From: Eulemur rufifrons
Lineage: Eukaryota > Chordata > Mammalia > Primates > Lemuridae
NCBI RefSeq assembly: GCF_041146395.1
Contig: NC_090989.1
Coordinates: 224,906,843 to 224,970,842, forward strand
DNA length: 64,000 bases
Reading direction: 5' to 3'
Numbering within the stretch: the first letter of the stretch is position 1; every line of letters starts with the position of its first letter. A model generated the notes under the pieces. That model worked only from the letters and a program-made list of their open reading frames with translations, was not told the DNA's origin and made no database searches. Shown here in pieces: positions 26,543 to 39,262 of the stretch. A program made the translations under genes and the position numbers.

Positions 26543-26674
26543 GCTAGGTGCAGTAGGTCATGCCTGTAATCCCAGTAACTTGGGAGGCTGAGGCGGGAAG
26601 ATCCTTTGAGCCCAGGAGTTCGAGACCAGTCTGTGCAACATAGCAAGAGCCCACCTCTAAAAAAGAAAAACAAT
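26543..26674 (+). mobile_element. Alu-related monomer (FLAM-like)
   Basis: This is a single 7SL-derived left-arm unit: 'catgcctgtaatcccagtaactt', 'gggaggctgaggcgggaagatc', 'gagcccaggagttcgagaccag', then an A-rich tail. The absence of a second monomer makes it a fossil monomer or a truncated Alu. Confidence 0.85.
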
Positions 26675-26819
26675 ACCAAGCTATTTTTAGGTTCTCACAT
26701 TTTAAAATTAGCCGAGTTTTTAGCCTTCTGGCTGTGCTTATATATCCTTAGTTCGTAAGAAGAACTAGTTATTTCTTGCTTAAAGAAAATCTCAGCATCC
26801 TCTATATATGACAATGTCA

Positions 26820-27310
26820 TATTTTTTCTTATTGTGATAAAATATATACAACCCAAAGTTCACCATTTTAACCATTTTTAGGTGTGCAGTTCAGTAGCAT
26901 TAAGTGCATTCACAATGTTGTGCAGCCATCATCACTGTCCATCTCCAAAACGTTTTTATCGTTACAAACTGAAGCTCCATATCCATTAAACAATAACTCC
27001 CCATTCCCCCTACCCCCAGCTGCTGGTAACCACCATTCTGCTTTCTGTCTCTGTGAATTTGCCCGTTCTTGTATCTCATGTATGTGGAATCATACCATAT
27101 TTGTCCTTTTGTGTCTGGCTTACTTCACTTAGCATAATGTCCTCAAGGTTCATCCATGTTGTAGCATGTGTCAGAATTTCATTCCTTTTAGAGGCCAGAT
27201 TTTATTTATCATTTGTCCACATTTTATTTATCATTTGTCCCTCAATGGACATTTGGGTTGCTTCTACCTTTGGCTACCGAGACAGTGCTGCAATGAACAT
27301 TGGTGTACAA
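26820..27310 (-). mobile_element. Antisense L1 fragment
   Basis: The sequence shows the familiar antisense order of old mammalian L1 sequence: 'ttcaccattttaaccattttta', 'cacaatgttgtgcagccatc', 'ccattaaacaataactcccc', 'agcataatgtcctcaaggttcatccatgt', 'gctgcaatgaacattggtgtac'. An internal duplication of 'attttatttatcatttgtcc' occurs at about 27200–27241. Open frames here (27053–27492) are antisense chance frames. Confidence 0.75.
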
Positions 27311-29493
27311 TGTGTGTCATATCTGATGCTTTGCAAATCCTGCCTGACCCTGTTTGCTTTTCCCCTGCGCCATGCTTCTTATTTCCCCAACTCCATAATC
27401 AGGTCTGCAAGGTAGGGGCAAGTGTTACACTTCCTGCTATTTTCCACCCTTTATTCTGTTTCTGTCAGTATCTTGCATATTTCAGGGATTGAGGTATTTG
27501 ATGCTGATAATAGATAATGTAGGCTAAAGCTAAATAAGAAAACTGTTTAGAGGTGCATAGTATTTAAAATATTATTTTATGTCCATATTTATATAGGGAG
27601 GGTATTTGACTTGTTTTCCCAAGCTCCACTGAGGAGGGGCCAAAATCCAGTTGTGTGTTGACTTCAGTGCTGAGTTACCCACTCTCAGGTGTTTAATAAT
27701 AGAGTAACAGCCAAGAGGTATATATGGGGTCATAAGTCAGGAAAATTTAAATAGGTCTTGCTGATTGGAATGGGAATCTATAGAAGGTTTTTTGTTGCTG
27801 TTTTTCTCTTCTGGATCAAGGACACAGAGTTCAAATACCTACGTTAACTTGGGTGGGGGGTGGTGGTAAAAGCTGGCTCCCCTGTCCTAGGAAGTTGTAA
27901 GAGAGAATATGTCAAGTTTCTTTTACAAAAATAGGTCTTTTATGCATCCCAGAGTCGTTATAGGAAGCAAAAATGGCTTCATAGGTATGGGCTGCAAATG
28001 AACTCCATATTGGAAACCTTATATATTTTGCATTGAAAAAAAGCAGTTTAAGTAAGAATTTGTATCAGATTCAAGATTGCAAGTTGCACTGATGTAATTT
28101 GAGAATATTTTTAAATGTATTTATGCTTGGCACATATTTAGTGCTTTGTGAAGAACCAAAGTTTTGTTTGCCAATTGTACTTGTGATACATCCCGTGCTA
28201 GAAGAATGTTCATAAATGGGCCTTTGTTTAAGGTTTTTAAAATAAACAACAACAAGTAGGAGGAGAGGGTTTCTGGAAGCTGCTTTGATGAAATTTCACC
28301 GGCTGGCTATCTGCACATTATCAGGTGTACCCACAGAGAGGGTGACAATGAGGCTATTCAGGCAGGGTGGTAGAAAACACAGGCAACCCAATTGTTTACA
28401 ACCCAACAACTGAGTTGTTAAGAATTCTTATCTTTACATCAGTTACCCTGGCTTTGAGTAGCCACAGCCAGTACTGTGTTTTTAAAAAGAATAAAAATCT
28501 ATTTTCATATAGCTTGCTAATAAAAACTATGTTCCCTTATTGTAAACGTCTTTTAGAATGTACAACTGTAAAACCAGCCGCTCTGACCTACTCCTTTCTG
28601 CCTGTGTAGCACTGCAATACCACCAGCCCTTTTGGGGTCTGAGGTCAAAATATTCTTAGGTCAAAATGTCAAATTTGCAACTAGTTTACTTCATAGCAAG
28701 TCTCTGTTTTATTTGGGAAGCATTTTCTCCCCCTTCTTCTTCTTTTAATATAATTCAAAAAGTCGTTTACTAACAAAACAGTCATGCACCTCTTGCCACC
28801 CTGGTCCTGTAGTTGTGGGTGCATTTTTACACTGATGGATCATGTTCCCATGCAGTTTCACAAACTTTTTTCAGCCATGTCCTTGTTCCTCTCTAGCAAC
28901 CTGTTCCACCATCCAGAATTCGCAGCTGGTTTTGTTTGCCCTCTAGTGCAAGTTACAGGCAACCAAGTTTGGGAATCCCTTGAGTGACTTTCTATGAAAT
29001 ATTTCAATGTACAGAGGTGTCTTTCTTTCACATCAGCAATTGTATCAGCTAGTTATTGTACATGGTAATCTGATGACAATACTGACTGGGTTCACAAGAC
29101 ATTTAATACAAAATCAGCTTATGGGAAAATGGATTTAAAATATTTAAATTCCCTATGTGTATCTGGTGCACCAGCTGGTGACAACCCTAGATTACAGCTG
29201 GGTACCTCATCCGCAGAAGATGAGCTAGAAGACAAGCCTGAGCTCACTTACGGCTTTTTCCTGGGCTTTTCCACGTGTCTCCTCCAGCCCCGCAGAGGTT
29301 CCCTGTTTAGATGTTACTGCTATGAAAGCCATGTCTTCCATGGTTACAGGTTCATGTAACCGTTGTGTGTTTAAGGCAAGCTTCCTTGTACCACACAACG
29401 TTCTCGGAAATCACTCTGATTTCTAGATCTTTATTTATAGGTTTTGTGTTTTTATTGCCACTTGCCAATAACATAGTTTGGTTTTTTTTTTAA

Positions 29494-30591
<1,098 letters not shown>

Positions 30592-31325
30592 AGTGGTACC
30601 AGATGGGTGGTGGCCAGGTGACAATTTCTGTGCATTTGGACCCTGGGGCGCCCGAGGAGAGGCCACAACTCGTGTATACCCTTTCCTTCTGTCTGACAAA
30701 GTGACTGTGCTTGATTCTATACATTAGCAATAAAAACATAACTTATTTAACTTCTTGCACTTCACTGGAAAATGCCAAATAGCTCTGCTCTGTGGCTTTA
30801 GTGCTGAATGTTTATTGTAAAAGAGAGTCTAATGCTAAGAATAGTCTTGGGAAGGCTAGGCCCATGGAAGATTTATTTGGGGATGTAAAGCTGAAGGTCA
30901 GCCTTGCACCTAAACTCAATCTGGAATGTGAAATAAAATAGTATACTTGAATGCAGTTTTGTAAAAGAGGATTCCTCAGGATATGTGAAACCTAAAGGAA
31001 GTGGTTCAGTTGCAAATGGACTATAAACAGGGACATTATATTCTTATGCTAAAAATCCTTCTTGCATTTTAAAGAGAGATACACTTAAGAATAAACTGCT
31101 CATATGCTTATTTAAGCTTGGACAGTTTTCAGAGACAAAACCCATTAAGAATTATATTCTTTTCACATGGCTGAATCGAAACATGTGTAATGTCAATGTA
31201 AAACCAATCACAGCTGTGAACTGCATGAAATGTATTGTGAAATGAACACAAGATTAAGCTTTGTCAGGTTAATGTAGCATGCTAAGAACTCTAGAAAAAA
31301 TAAACTAAGGAGATGATCTTGGTTT
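30592..31325 (+). other. DMRT3: DMRT3 3' UTR (extent inferred)
   Basis: AT-rich, repeat-free sequence follows the stop. Candidate polyadenylation signals AATAAA lie at 30729–30734, 30932–30937 and 31299–31304. I cannot tell which is used, and the end given assumes the last. Confidence 0.55.
30729..30734 (+). terminator. DMRT3: Proximal DMRT3 polyadenylation signal candidate
   Basis: Canonical AATAAA 138 bp after the stop codon. Two further AATAAA hexamers follow at 30932 and 31299, so alternative polyadenylation is possible. Confidence 0.5.
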
Positions 31326-33339
31326 ATGTCATTACTACTTGTGGAAAGAGGATCTCTAAAAATAGAAACTTGATGTAAAAGCTACTTCCTACTATGTGAG
31401 TCAGGAATCAAGGTATCACTTAAATGAGACATTCCTTGAGAAATAGGAGTGGCAAAGTTTAGGGCTGCGTTCAGAAAGACAGAATTTGTTTAACAATACA
31501 GTTAATTCATTCCCTCCATCCACTCAATTCTTCAGCAGATACTTATTGAGTGCCTACTGTGTGTAAGATAATATGCTTTCTATGTTGTTGTCCAAGTTAC
31601 CTATCCATGAGTCCAAGATAAGCAAGGATTATAATGGAGAATCCCATGAAAACCAGGAAAAATAAAAACCCACCAACAATGTACAGTTGAACATGGCACA
31701 GTACTTGACATAAATGAGAACTATTGCTCCTATTAAGTCAGTTCAGCAGCTTTGCGTTCAGAATATAGACATGCATTCCCTTGTTCACTTGGAGAAGATG
31801 CCATTCTGCTTTGAGGCAAAACATTGGAAATAAAGGCTTTGTTCCTTCATTTGAACAGCATTCTTGGGGGTGCTGTACATGGCAAACTTCTTGCTCAGAT
31901 ATTTTTTTAAGAGAGAATTTTCAAAACAGTAATATTCAGCGATGCCCACACCATCCTCTTCTCTGTTTCCATTCTTCAAAGTGCTTGAAAGGTAAGATGA
32001 CTGCTCAGGTCAGGTAATGAACTTATGAATGTGGAAGAGAAAGTAAGTAAGCATATAAATAAAAGTCTCTACATGACAAGGATGCAGGGAGAGTTCCCAA
32101 ATGCAGGAATAAGTTTTGAAGGGCTCTTTAGTCCTGGGAAGGAAAAAGACAAGTCCTCTCAGCTCGAGATGCTCCCCATCCTTGGAAGTGTTCCCAGGGA
32201 AAGGGGGTGTTGAAAACAAAAGAATCTTCTCATTTTTATTTTATTCCATTGGGCACTTTTGAAATGAAAAATTTTGAGGGGGAAAATTTCTTATATTAGT
32301 TGGACTAATATGTATTTAGTTGACAGTTACATACCAGAGTGTTTAAATATGATTTATTAGGGTTATATATATATTTTATTAGAGTTATATTTAAACATTT
32401 ATGTTTAGATAAGAAAGTGAGGGAGTGGAAAGGAGAATAATTTGCCCTGATTCTAAAAACACATGTCTAGGACATTTTATGTGACAGTGGTATGCTAATG
32501 TCTGGACCTACCTAGGACAAATGTACTATAAAAGGCATCTTCATTACAAAAGTTTACCCGCATTTATTTAATAAGCAACAATGATAATGTGCCACATAAG
32601 CCAAGATGCTACAAAGTCTGTCCCCAGATGTTACTACTTCAGGTTGAACCACCCAAATTGAACAAAACTTCGCTGATACAGTGTCCTTATAGCTTGATTT
32701 TGCTTACAAATTGTCAATATCATTGACCTCATTTTACAGCAGCCAGCAAAACAGAATTACCTGTAAGGCAGTTTATCTGTGGGCTAGCGCAGGCATGTTT
32801 GATCCTCAGTATAATCTTCTGAAGAAAGAAATGTATGCTTCAGTGGGGTAAGTGTGGTCAGGGGTCAGAAATGAGAAATTGGTTGTTGAGATCCGACATC
32901 CTTCCAGCATTTGTTCCCTCTGCAGTCCTGATGGCTGTGCCCTGACTGGTTAAAGTGGCAAAACCTCTTAGATTCTAAGCTCTCAAAGACCATCCAGCCG
33001 CAGCATGTAGAATTCAGGGGAAATGAACGCTCATTTGCTTATGGGCTCTCAGTTCCTCTTTCACGTGAAAACGAACATCTGGATGAAAAGAGAAAAGCAG
33101 TCAACCAACTTCTGCTTGAGTTCCCTCTGTCACACAGGCAGCATATCTGGATGCATGGCTGAACACTTTCAGCTTTTATCAGCTGATGTTTGACCTATTA
33201 GTCAATCCAGTCTTAGAGAAAGTTAATTCACATTAAGCCGCAGCGCTTCTCTTCCCTTTCTGGTGAGGATCTGCCAACTCCCAGTCTTTGTGTAAATGCT
33301 TTGTTCATCTGAGTTGCTTGTGAGTGTGAGTGGGTTAGT
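31326..33339. other. Intergenic sequence after DMRT3
   Basis: No gene is recognised. A short diverged MIR- or L2-type core lies at about 31520–31575 (acttattgagtgcctactgtg). The remainder is AT-rich, apparently unique sequence. Confidence 0.5.
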
Positions 33340-33510
33340 CACACTGTTCTAGAGCACTCTCTCTCAGAGTGGTCCCTGCACCCAGATGCTTGTCTCTCAT
33401 GTAGATTCCTGGGCCCGATTTGTTGAGTCAGAATCCCTGGTGGCCTAAGCAGTATATTTTTAATCATCCTCTCTAGGTAAACTCACTAAGATTTGGGAAT
33501 GACCTCCCTT
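33340..33510. repeat. MER5-type hAT MITE relic
   Basis: The order 'cagagtggtccctgcacccagatgctt', 'agattcctgggcccgatttgttgagtcagaatc' follows the MER5A consensus, an ancient eutherian non-autonomous hAT-Charlie element. The copy is diverged. Confidence 0.6.
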
Positions 33511-34281
33511 CATCACATCCGTGAATTTTCTTCTTAGATCTGTGCCAAGTAAAAGGCGGAAGAATATGAAGGCTTTGTGCTGAGATTTTTAAATCCCCTG
33601 CATTCCCAGCTGCTTTGCCATGGCAAGGGTAACCTTTAACATGTGAGCAGCCTTAGTACATGTGCTAGATCTAGTTCAAATAATTTTGGCATTAATGTCA
33701 ATTACTAGTTTGAGTACACATTTTGGATTAAAAATGCCTGTTTCTGGAAATGCCAGGTTGGTGAAGACCCAATAACAGCATCAATGTGCTACCCTTTCCC
33801 CAAGGGGAGGGCCAAGATTTTTGGCCCTTTCCTTTCCTGCTGCATGATTCCCAGTTCACATCTGGGAACAGGTTTTGCCCTGGAGCTTTGAATTTCAAGA
33901 CATCTCAACACTCTTGATGGTGGGGGTGGGGGGAGTAGTTTTAAGGATGAATTGAGAAACCAGGTATTTGTTAGGTATACGGCTGTGATTGCATTAACAG
34001 CAGAACAATCTGGAGAGGCGACAGAAACCAGGGAAAAGGGGCAGTGATTCTAAACCACTGCTCCAGGCTAAGTTAAATCAACAGGCTTATAAGAACATTT
34101 AAAATTTCTAAAAAGAAAAAGGACTAGAGAAGGGGGTGAGAGGTGTAGCAGGCACATAGATTACCGGATTTGCTCTTTAGGGACTCAACTCCCAAGGTCC
34201 CCTGCTTGCCCTAAGGATAGATCGGGTGGGAGGTGGTGAGAGAGGGAGCATCTTGGGAACATTTGTTGGGTGCCCAGAAAA

Positions 34282-34390
34282 CAGGCTCTGACTGCATTTG
34301 AACTGACATATTTGAAAAATGAACTTTATTTCACTGCATACTGTTTCAGTGATTCATTCTTTATATGTGCATTTACTCAGCAGAAGTGAG
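34282..34390 (+). repeat. 109-bp direct repeat, copy A
   Basis: This segment matches 43291–43399 in the same orientation with about 13 differences in 109 bp (88% identity) and no gap. Shared blocks include gacatatttgaaaaatgaac and gattcattctttatatgtgc. It does not resemble the Alu, L1, MIR or MER5 relics around it. It may be an unrecognised transposon family or a constrained duplicate. Confidence 0.8.
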
Positions 34391-36139
34391 TCGAAAATAA
34401 GATGGATGCTAAATTTATATGTTAATTTTAATATTGAAGCTATCCTATATTTGAAGAATAAGATCAATGCTTCAATTTCATTTCTTATGTGGTACTGAAC
34501 GTTGTCATTACTGGGGAAAAATCATTTACGAATGCATCCTCCCCAAATTCCAATCTTAGAGGACAGAGGACTCTCAGAAGAGGCAATCTTACCTCGCGCT
34601 GATGCTCTAGTCAGGAGATATTCTTCAATGTTCCCACAGTATCATTTACTATTTCAGTGTGAAAGGTAAATAGCAAGGGTAGTGGTTTTTCCTTAAATTA
34701 CAATGGAGTTTATTTACTAATTGGGTTCTGAGAGTTTTCTGGGGTTGTTAGGCTGGGTCAAGAATTTCATTTATCCCATGAGCAAAGCCACTGGACTTAA
34801 CTAACCAAAAGTAAACTCAGCAGTTATTGAGAAAAATTATCCCTCCAGTGGACTTGAGTCACTGCTTGGTGGTTTTAGTCCACAACCTCACACTTACATT
34901 GCACTTTAAATGAAAGACTCCAAAGGTCTCTGGAAAGTTCTTTGAAGAAAAAGAAGGAATCTCTGTCTCCTAGCTAAATATGGCAGAACCAGATATGTGA
35001 TGGCTTCTGTGGAGGGAGGGCAGGTGAGTTTGGCAGGGGACCTTTCTCAGCCCCAGGGGCTGCTATGGCAATATGATTGGTTGCTGTCTTCACCAGCAGA
35101 CTGCTGGCTCCCACACAGTCCCTGGCCTTCCTCATTGCTTCTGCCTGCAGGGAGCACCGGGTGACACGGGCTACTGTGGTGGTTGTGCATTTTGTGTATG
35201 GCACCAAGGGGTCCAGCCAAGGGAGCAAGTGGGAGCTCAGATCCAGAGTGGGTGCCCTTGACAAATTTGTCAGACCAGAAAAGGTGCTGTTTTGGGAGAA
35301 GCCTTTTTCCACTTTGCACAAAGGTACACTAAAGTCTAGTACCCTTTCCCTTAAGGTACGCCTTAGGGAAAGATAGGGAGAAAGAAAAAGAAGGAATGAG
35401 TTGCAAGAGAACAGCTTGAGTATTGAAATAAATAGCTATAAAAGCCATTGATAAATAAATCTTTGTCACCCCATCTCCTCTGGCCTGTCCCCTTTGGGAA
35501 AATAGGAAGTTATTTTAGTTCACTTAGAGTTTCAAAAAATCTCACTCACTGGATTTGAGGGAGGTAGGATAACCAGCCTTTATTGAGCACCTACTATTGG
35601 CATCTGTTAGGTCAGCCCTCCATTCTGACCTGTTTGTCTCTAAGGCTTGTCTTAAATCAGCTCAGGCCACCAGCAACCAGGAGGGCAGATATCATTTGGG
35701 GCTGCCTGAGTAGACAACAGCGTATGGGAAACAAAGCAGGTGAATGAATGAAAATGCCCGCAGCAAACACTGACTTATGCAGTTTCCTATCTTCAAGAGA
35801 GCCCTGTGAACCAGCCTGTCTGCATATCTTTAATACAGTAATATCCGAGATTCAGTGTAGACCCTGAATCTTCAAGAAATATTATGTTTCATGCAGCTTA
35901 GTATTAAAGATATATCTAGAGCTTTGAAAATTGGAATCATGCTCTGTATACCACTGTTTATACCCACAGAGAAAAATCATATTAATTCAACACAGATGTA
36001 TTCAATTTAGCAATTCAAAGCACCTGTGAGGTATTATTTTAAAACCTCTAATAATCTAAATCCAATCCAAATGCAATTAATTTATTAAAAATCAATTCTA
36101 CGAAGATTCCCTCATTTTCCAAAAATGGTTTGGAGTTAT
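34391..36139. other. Intergenic sequence, nothing assigned
   Basis: No recognisable gene. The stretch 35000–35330 is more GC-rich with overlapping open frames on both strands but no recognisable protein. A short MIR/L2-like phrase occurs at 35580–35600 (ttattgagcacctactattgg). Confidence 0.45.
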
Positions 36140-36320
36140 GTATGACGCAGGGACAGGTACTTCTAAGGCACTTATTCTGTGCCAGCCATTGGTCTAAGTG
36201 ACTCATATCTCTTCACTCATTTAATCCTCTCAACAACCACATGAGGTCAGTAGATTAATATTCCCATTTGATAGATGAGGAAACAAAGAAGTAACTTGCC
36301 CAAGGTCAAGTACCTGGAAG
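36140..36320 (-). repeat. MIR SINE relic
   Basis: Antisense MIR features run in order: 'cacttattctgtgccagcca', 'ctcatttaatcctctcaacaacc', 'gatgaggaaacaaagaag' and 'aacttgcccaaggtcaag'. Confidence 0.85.
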
Positions 36321-36622
36321 TGGTGGAGGTGGGCTTCAGTTTCAGCAGTCTGGATCCAGTCTATGGGCTTGGAGTTCACCGGGCTTTTTGGAGCTCCAGG
36401 CTTTTGCCCAGCCACCTGGCTTTCTCCTGGGCCTGGAGACACCTCCATCACAGGTGGGAATTGCGACCGTGGCTGTTGAGGGCAGCCCGTGGGGGCCTGA
36501 GAAGGTGTGGCTGTAGAATCCTGGACATTGGAGCAACCAGAACCCTCCCTGTGCATCAGCCAGTCAAGAACCACTGGCAGGACCCCGCCAGGCCGCCTAA
36601 ATTAATGTTCTCCCTGGCTCTG

Positions 36623-36636
36623 CTGCCCCCTGGAGG
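36623..36636 (-). promoter_or_regulatory. CTCF-like motif
   Basis: ctgccccctggagg, read on the minus strand, matches 12 of 14 positions of the CTCF core CCASYAGRKGGCRC. Only binding data could show occupancy. Confidence 0.35.
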
Positions 36637-36747
36637 TCAGTGGGGGTAGATGGGTGAAATCAGCATTTTCCCTCTGCTAGGTGGCCATAGCTAATCCCTT
36701 GACCAAATAGAAAGGGTGAGGCTATTTCAAAGGCATCTTTGCTGTAT

Positions 36748-36837
36748 TCTCCCATCCATGTACTAACCAGCCCCGATCCTGCTTAGCTTCCGAGATCAGA
36801 TGAGATGGGGCGCGTTCAGGGTGGTATGGCTGTAGAC
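36748..36837 (-). pseudogene. 5S rRNA retropseudogene, 3'-truncated and tailless
   Basis: On the minus strand the 90 nt match the first 90 nt of mammalian 5S rRNA with about six substitutions, starting gtctacagccataccaccct and ending ggatgggaga. The last 31 nt are missing, so most of the internal C-box is lost while the A-box region is kept. A direct repeat, catctttgctgtattct, flanks it at 36734–36750 and 36837–36853. It overlaps the 5S ends by one to three bases. There is no poly(A) tail. This fits the known class of tailless retropseudogenes made by L1 machinery from truncated RNA. It is not expected to be transcribed as functional 5S. Confidence 0.92.
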
Positions 36838-37189
36838 ATCTTTGCTGTATTCTATTTCACTCAAATCCAAAGATCTCTCTCCCAGGACTGCTGTAACTAC
36901 AGACCATGGCATTCACACACCCCAGCCCCACAGCACAGGACTCAAAGGGTATTCCTGAGAAGCCCCAGGCCATTGGCAGTGAACAGACCCACCTAGTGAG
37001 CTTCTGTCTCACTTATGTATCTACGTGTTGATCACAGAGATTCCCAAGTAAGCTACAGTAAAATGGCTCCTGGATTAAACTCAAATATATGCTCTCTATT
37101 GCCGCTAGGGAAGAAATGTAATTTTAAGTCACAACTTTATTAAAACTGCTAGACAAATAATGGAAAGCCAGAAAGACCATTTCATCCAA

Positions 37190-37372
37190 AGTTCTTAAAG
37201 AGTAGTCTATGACTCACTGGATTTGGAATCCCCTAAGGTGTCTTTTAACAATCTAGATTCCAGATCTGCCTGTAAACCTCAATCAGAACCTCTGGGGTGG
37301 GGAGGGGGGTGGTGGCTATCCCCCTCCCTCCCAGGAATCCACAATGACAGTGAGAAGTGCTGAAGTCCACTC
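37190..37372. repeat. MER5-type hAT MITE relic
   Basis: Phrases such as 'agtagtctatgactcactgg', 'ctagattccagatc' and 'tcagaacctctggggtgggg' follow the MER5 arrangement. It is diverged, with a G-rich expansion near 37295–37312. Confidence 0.5.
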
Positions 37373-37559
37373 TTGTCCAAGGAGCAGCCTTAGGAAGCCC
37401 AATCCAGACCTCCCATGAGGGGAGAAAAAGACAAACCCACTAGTCATAATATTTGAAGCATATTGCTCATCTTTAAATTACCCACCCAGGTGAATAAAAT
37501 ATGCTCTCTCAGGATAAATGCACATTTGAATCTGTCCAAAACCTTTTAAAAGGCTCCTG

Positions 37560-37715
37560 GGGGGGGGGGTAACACCAGTGTTCAGAGGCAACTAATAATG
37601 TTAATTAAATCATTCCCACAGGGGTTGGGGTGCGAGGACAATTATTTTTCTTTCACAGTTAGGGACTGATTTGATCAATTAAAAGAAAAAATACCCAAAG
37701 AGAATTTTTTAAAAC
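37560..37715. other. Unique stretch with homeodomain-like cores
   Basis: This repeat-free segment, opening with an 11-G run, holds several TAAT/ATTA cores (ctaataatgttaattaaatc, acaattattt, gatcaattaa) directly 5' of an Alu. It could be conserved non-coding sequence. No direct proof is visible. Confidence 0.3.
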
Positions 37716-37728
37716 AACGTAGAGTGAG

Positions 37729-38080
37729 GCTGGCACAGTGGCTCATGCCTGTAATCGTAGCACTCTAGGAGGCCGAGGCGGGAGAATCATTTGAGCTCAT
37801 GAGTTCAAGACCAGTCTGAGCAAGAGCGAGACCCCCCTCTTTACTAAAAATAGAAAGAAATTAGCTGGACAACTAAAAATATAGAGAAAAAATTAGCCGG
37901 GAATGGTGGCGCATGTCTGTAGTCCCAGCTACTTGGGAGGCTGAGGCAGGAGGATTGCTTGAGCTCAGGAGTTTGAGGTTGCTGTGAGCTAGGCTGACGC
38001 CACGGCACTCTAGCCCTGGCAACAGAGTGAGTCTCTGTCTCAAAAAACAAAACAAAACAACAACAACAACAACAACAAAA
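37729..38080 (+). mobile_element. Full-length strepsirrhine-type Alu
   Basis: A dimeric 7SL-derived SINE has a perfect 13-bp target-site duplication, aacgtagagtgag (37716–37728 and 38081–38093). Between the monomers it carries 'gagcaagagcgagac' and a duplicated 'ttagctggacaact … ttagccgggaatgg' linker. I know these features from lemur/galago Alus rather than anthropoid ones. The tail is a (CAA)n-expanded A-tail (38041–38080). Confidence 0.93.
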
Positions 38081-38519
38081 AACGTAGAGTGAGACCCAGT
38101 CAGTAAGCATTTGGAAATACAGGTAGAGGACCCATAGAGGACCCAGTTACCTTACAGGGGCCTCCTTTGAGGCAGGAGGAGGAAGAGGGGAAGGAAGGAG
38201 GCAGCGAAGACAAGGGACTCTGGGGCAGAACGGGGCTTCTAGCATGTTCAGTTGTGCAGTTCTGACCCTGTCCCATCGTGGGAATGACCTGTGCCACCAT
38301 AAGGGTGTGGGGTGGGCGGGTGGTAGCATCTGGGATTTCTGCCCGGCTGCCCGGTCAGCAGGAATCTCCTCCGCAGCTCCGCCTGGGAGCAGGGCAGACA
38401 AGGTGAGATAGTTAAGTCTACGGGAAGGCGGGAGAACTGTGGTTTCTGAGCTGGCTTCCCTCTCCCAGGAGCTGGGGGGACTCCTGGAGCCACGTCAGTT
38501 TAGCGCCACATCTTTGTTC

Positions 38520-38690
38520 CCTACTAGGACCTGCGGAGGCGCATTCAGAGGGCAGTGGAGGCGAGCGCGCCTGCGCGCTGGGATCCGGCATCCGCGGCGG
38601 CCCTCCCGGCGGAGACGGTACAGGGCCCCACAGAAGCCGGTGCGGCCCGCGGAGGGTCCGTTCCCTCAGCGGATGGACGGGGTGGGGAGA
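38520..38690. promoter_or_regulatory. Orphan CpG-rich patch
   Basis: About 170 bp of high CpG content (gcgagcgcgcctgcgcgctg, ccgcggcggccctcccggcgg) lies isolated in AT-rich intergenic DNA about 7 kb after DMRT3. No start of a known gene is visible. On the + strand a donor-like caag|gtgag (38399–38407) and an acceptor-like ttccctactag (38518–38528) occur nearby, but this may be chance. Confidence 0.45.
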
Positions 38691-38956
38691 GTGAAATGTG
38701 TGCCTGTGTGGCCTTAAAGGGCTGCCATCTGGAGGAAACCAGGGAAGCCTTACAGATCAGCCAGTTCCCGTGGCCGCGGGTCCAGGGGAGAAGCTGCTCT
38801 GTAGGTGGGATTAAGTCCTTCCTACACCGTCCCAGGCGGCCATTCACACTGCAGAGCTGCGGGGATTTGCTCTGAGGTGGCCCCCAAAACCTTTGTTTTC
38901 CAGATTTCCAGGTTATTTGAAGCCAAAGAAAGAAGACAGATGCAAGATAACAGTTA

Positions 38957-39262
38957 AACTTGAATTTCAGATAAACAATGAATCATTTTTTTTAGTACAA
39001 GCATTTCCCAGGCAATATTTGTATAAGTATATATATATGATTTATGTACTTATATGTATATAAGTATTTTTAGAGTATGACCAGGGAATATTACATAAGT
39101 ATAATATATAACACATAATATAATATATATAATACCAATATATATAATATTTATACAGTATTGCCTGTTCATACTTATACTAAAAAACTTATTCATTCCT
39201 TATCTGAAGTTCAATTTCACTGGGCATCCTGTGTTTTTATTTGCTAAATCTGGTAACTCTAT
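38957..39262. repeat. Palindromic MITE-like repeat with AT-rich core
   Basis: The left arm (38957–39020, aacttgaatttcagataaac and onward) is the inverted complement of the right arm (about 39165–39228, ending near cttatctgaagttcaatttc), with roughly 80% match. The centre is expanded by about 150 bp of ATATAT-type simple repeat. The outer right end reads ttgctaaatctggtaactct. It is the same family as 22433–22578. It was probably an ancient non-autonomous DNA transposon. Confidence 0.7.

Noticed and set aside
27053..27492. Frames of 108–120 codons in the DMRT3 intron
   Set aside because: They are chance frames over an antisense L1 fragment.
37844..38110. Minus-strand frames with '[18 protein letters not shown]' type sequence, and similar at 49557–50017 and 50220–50509
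   Set aside because: These are translations of antisense Alu sequence.
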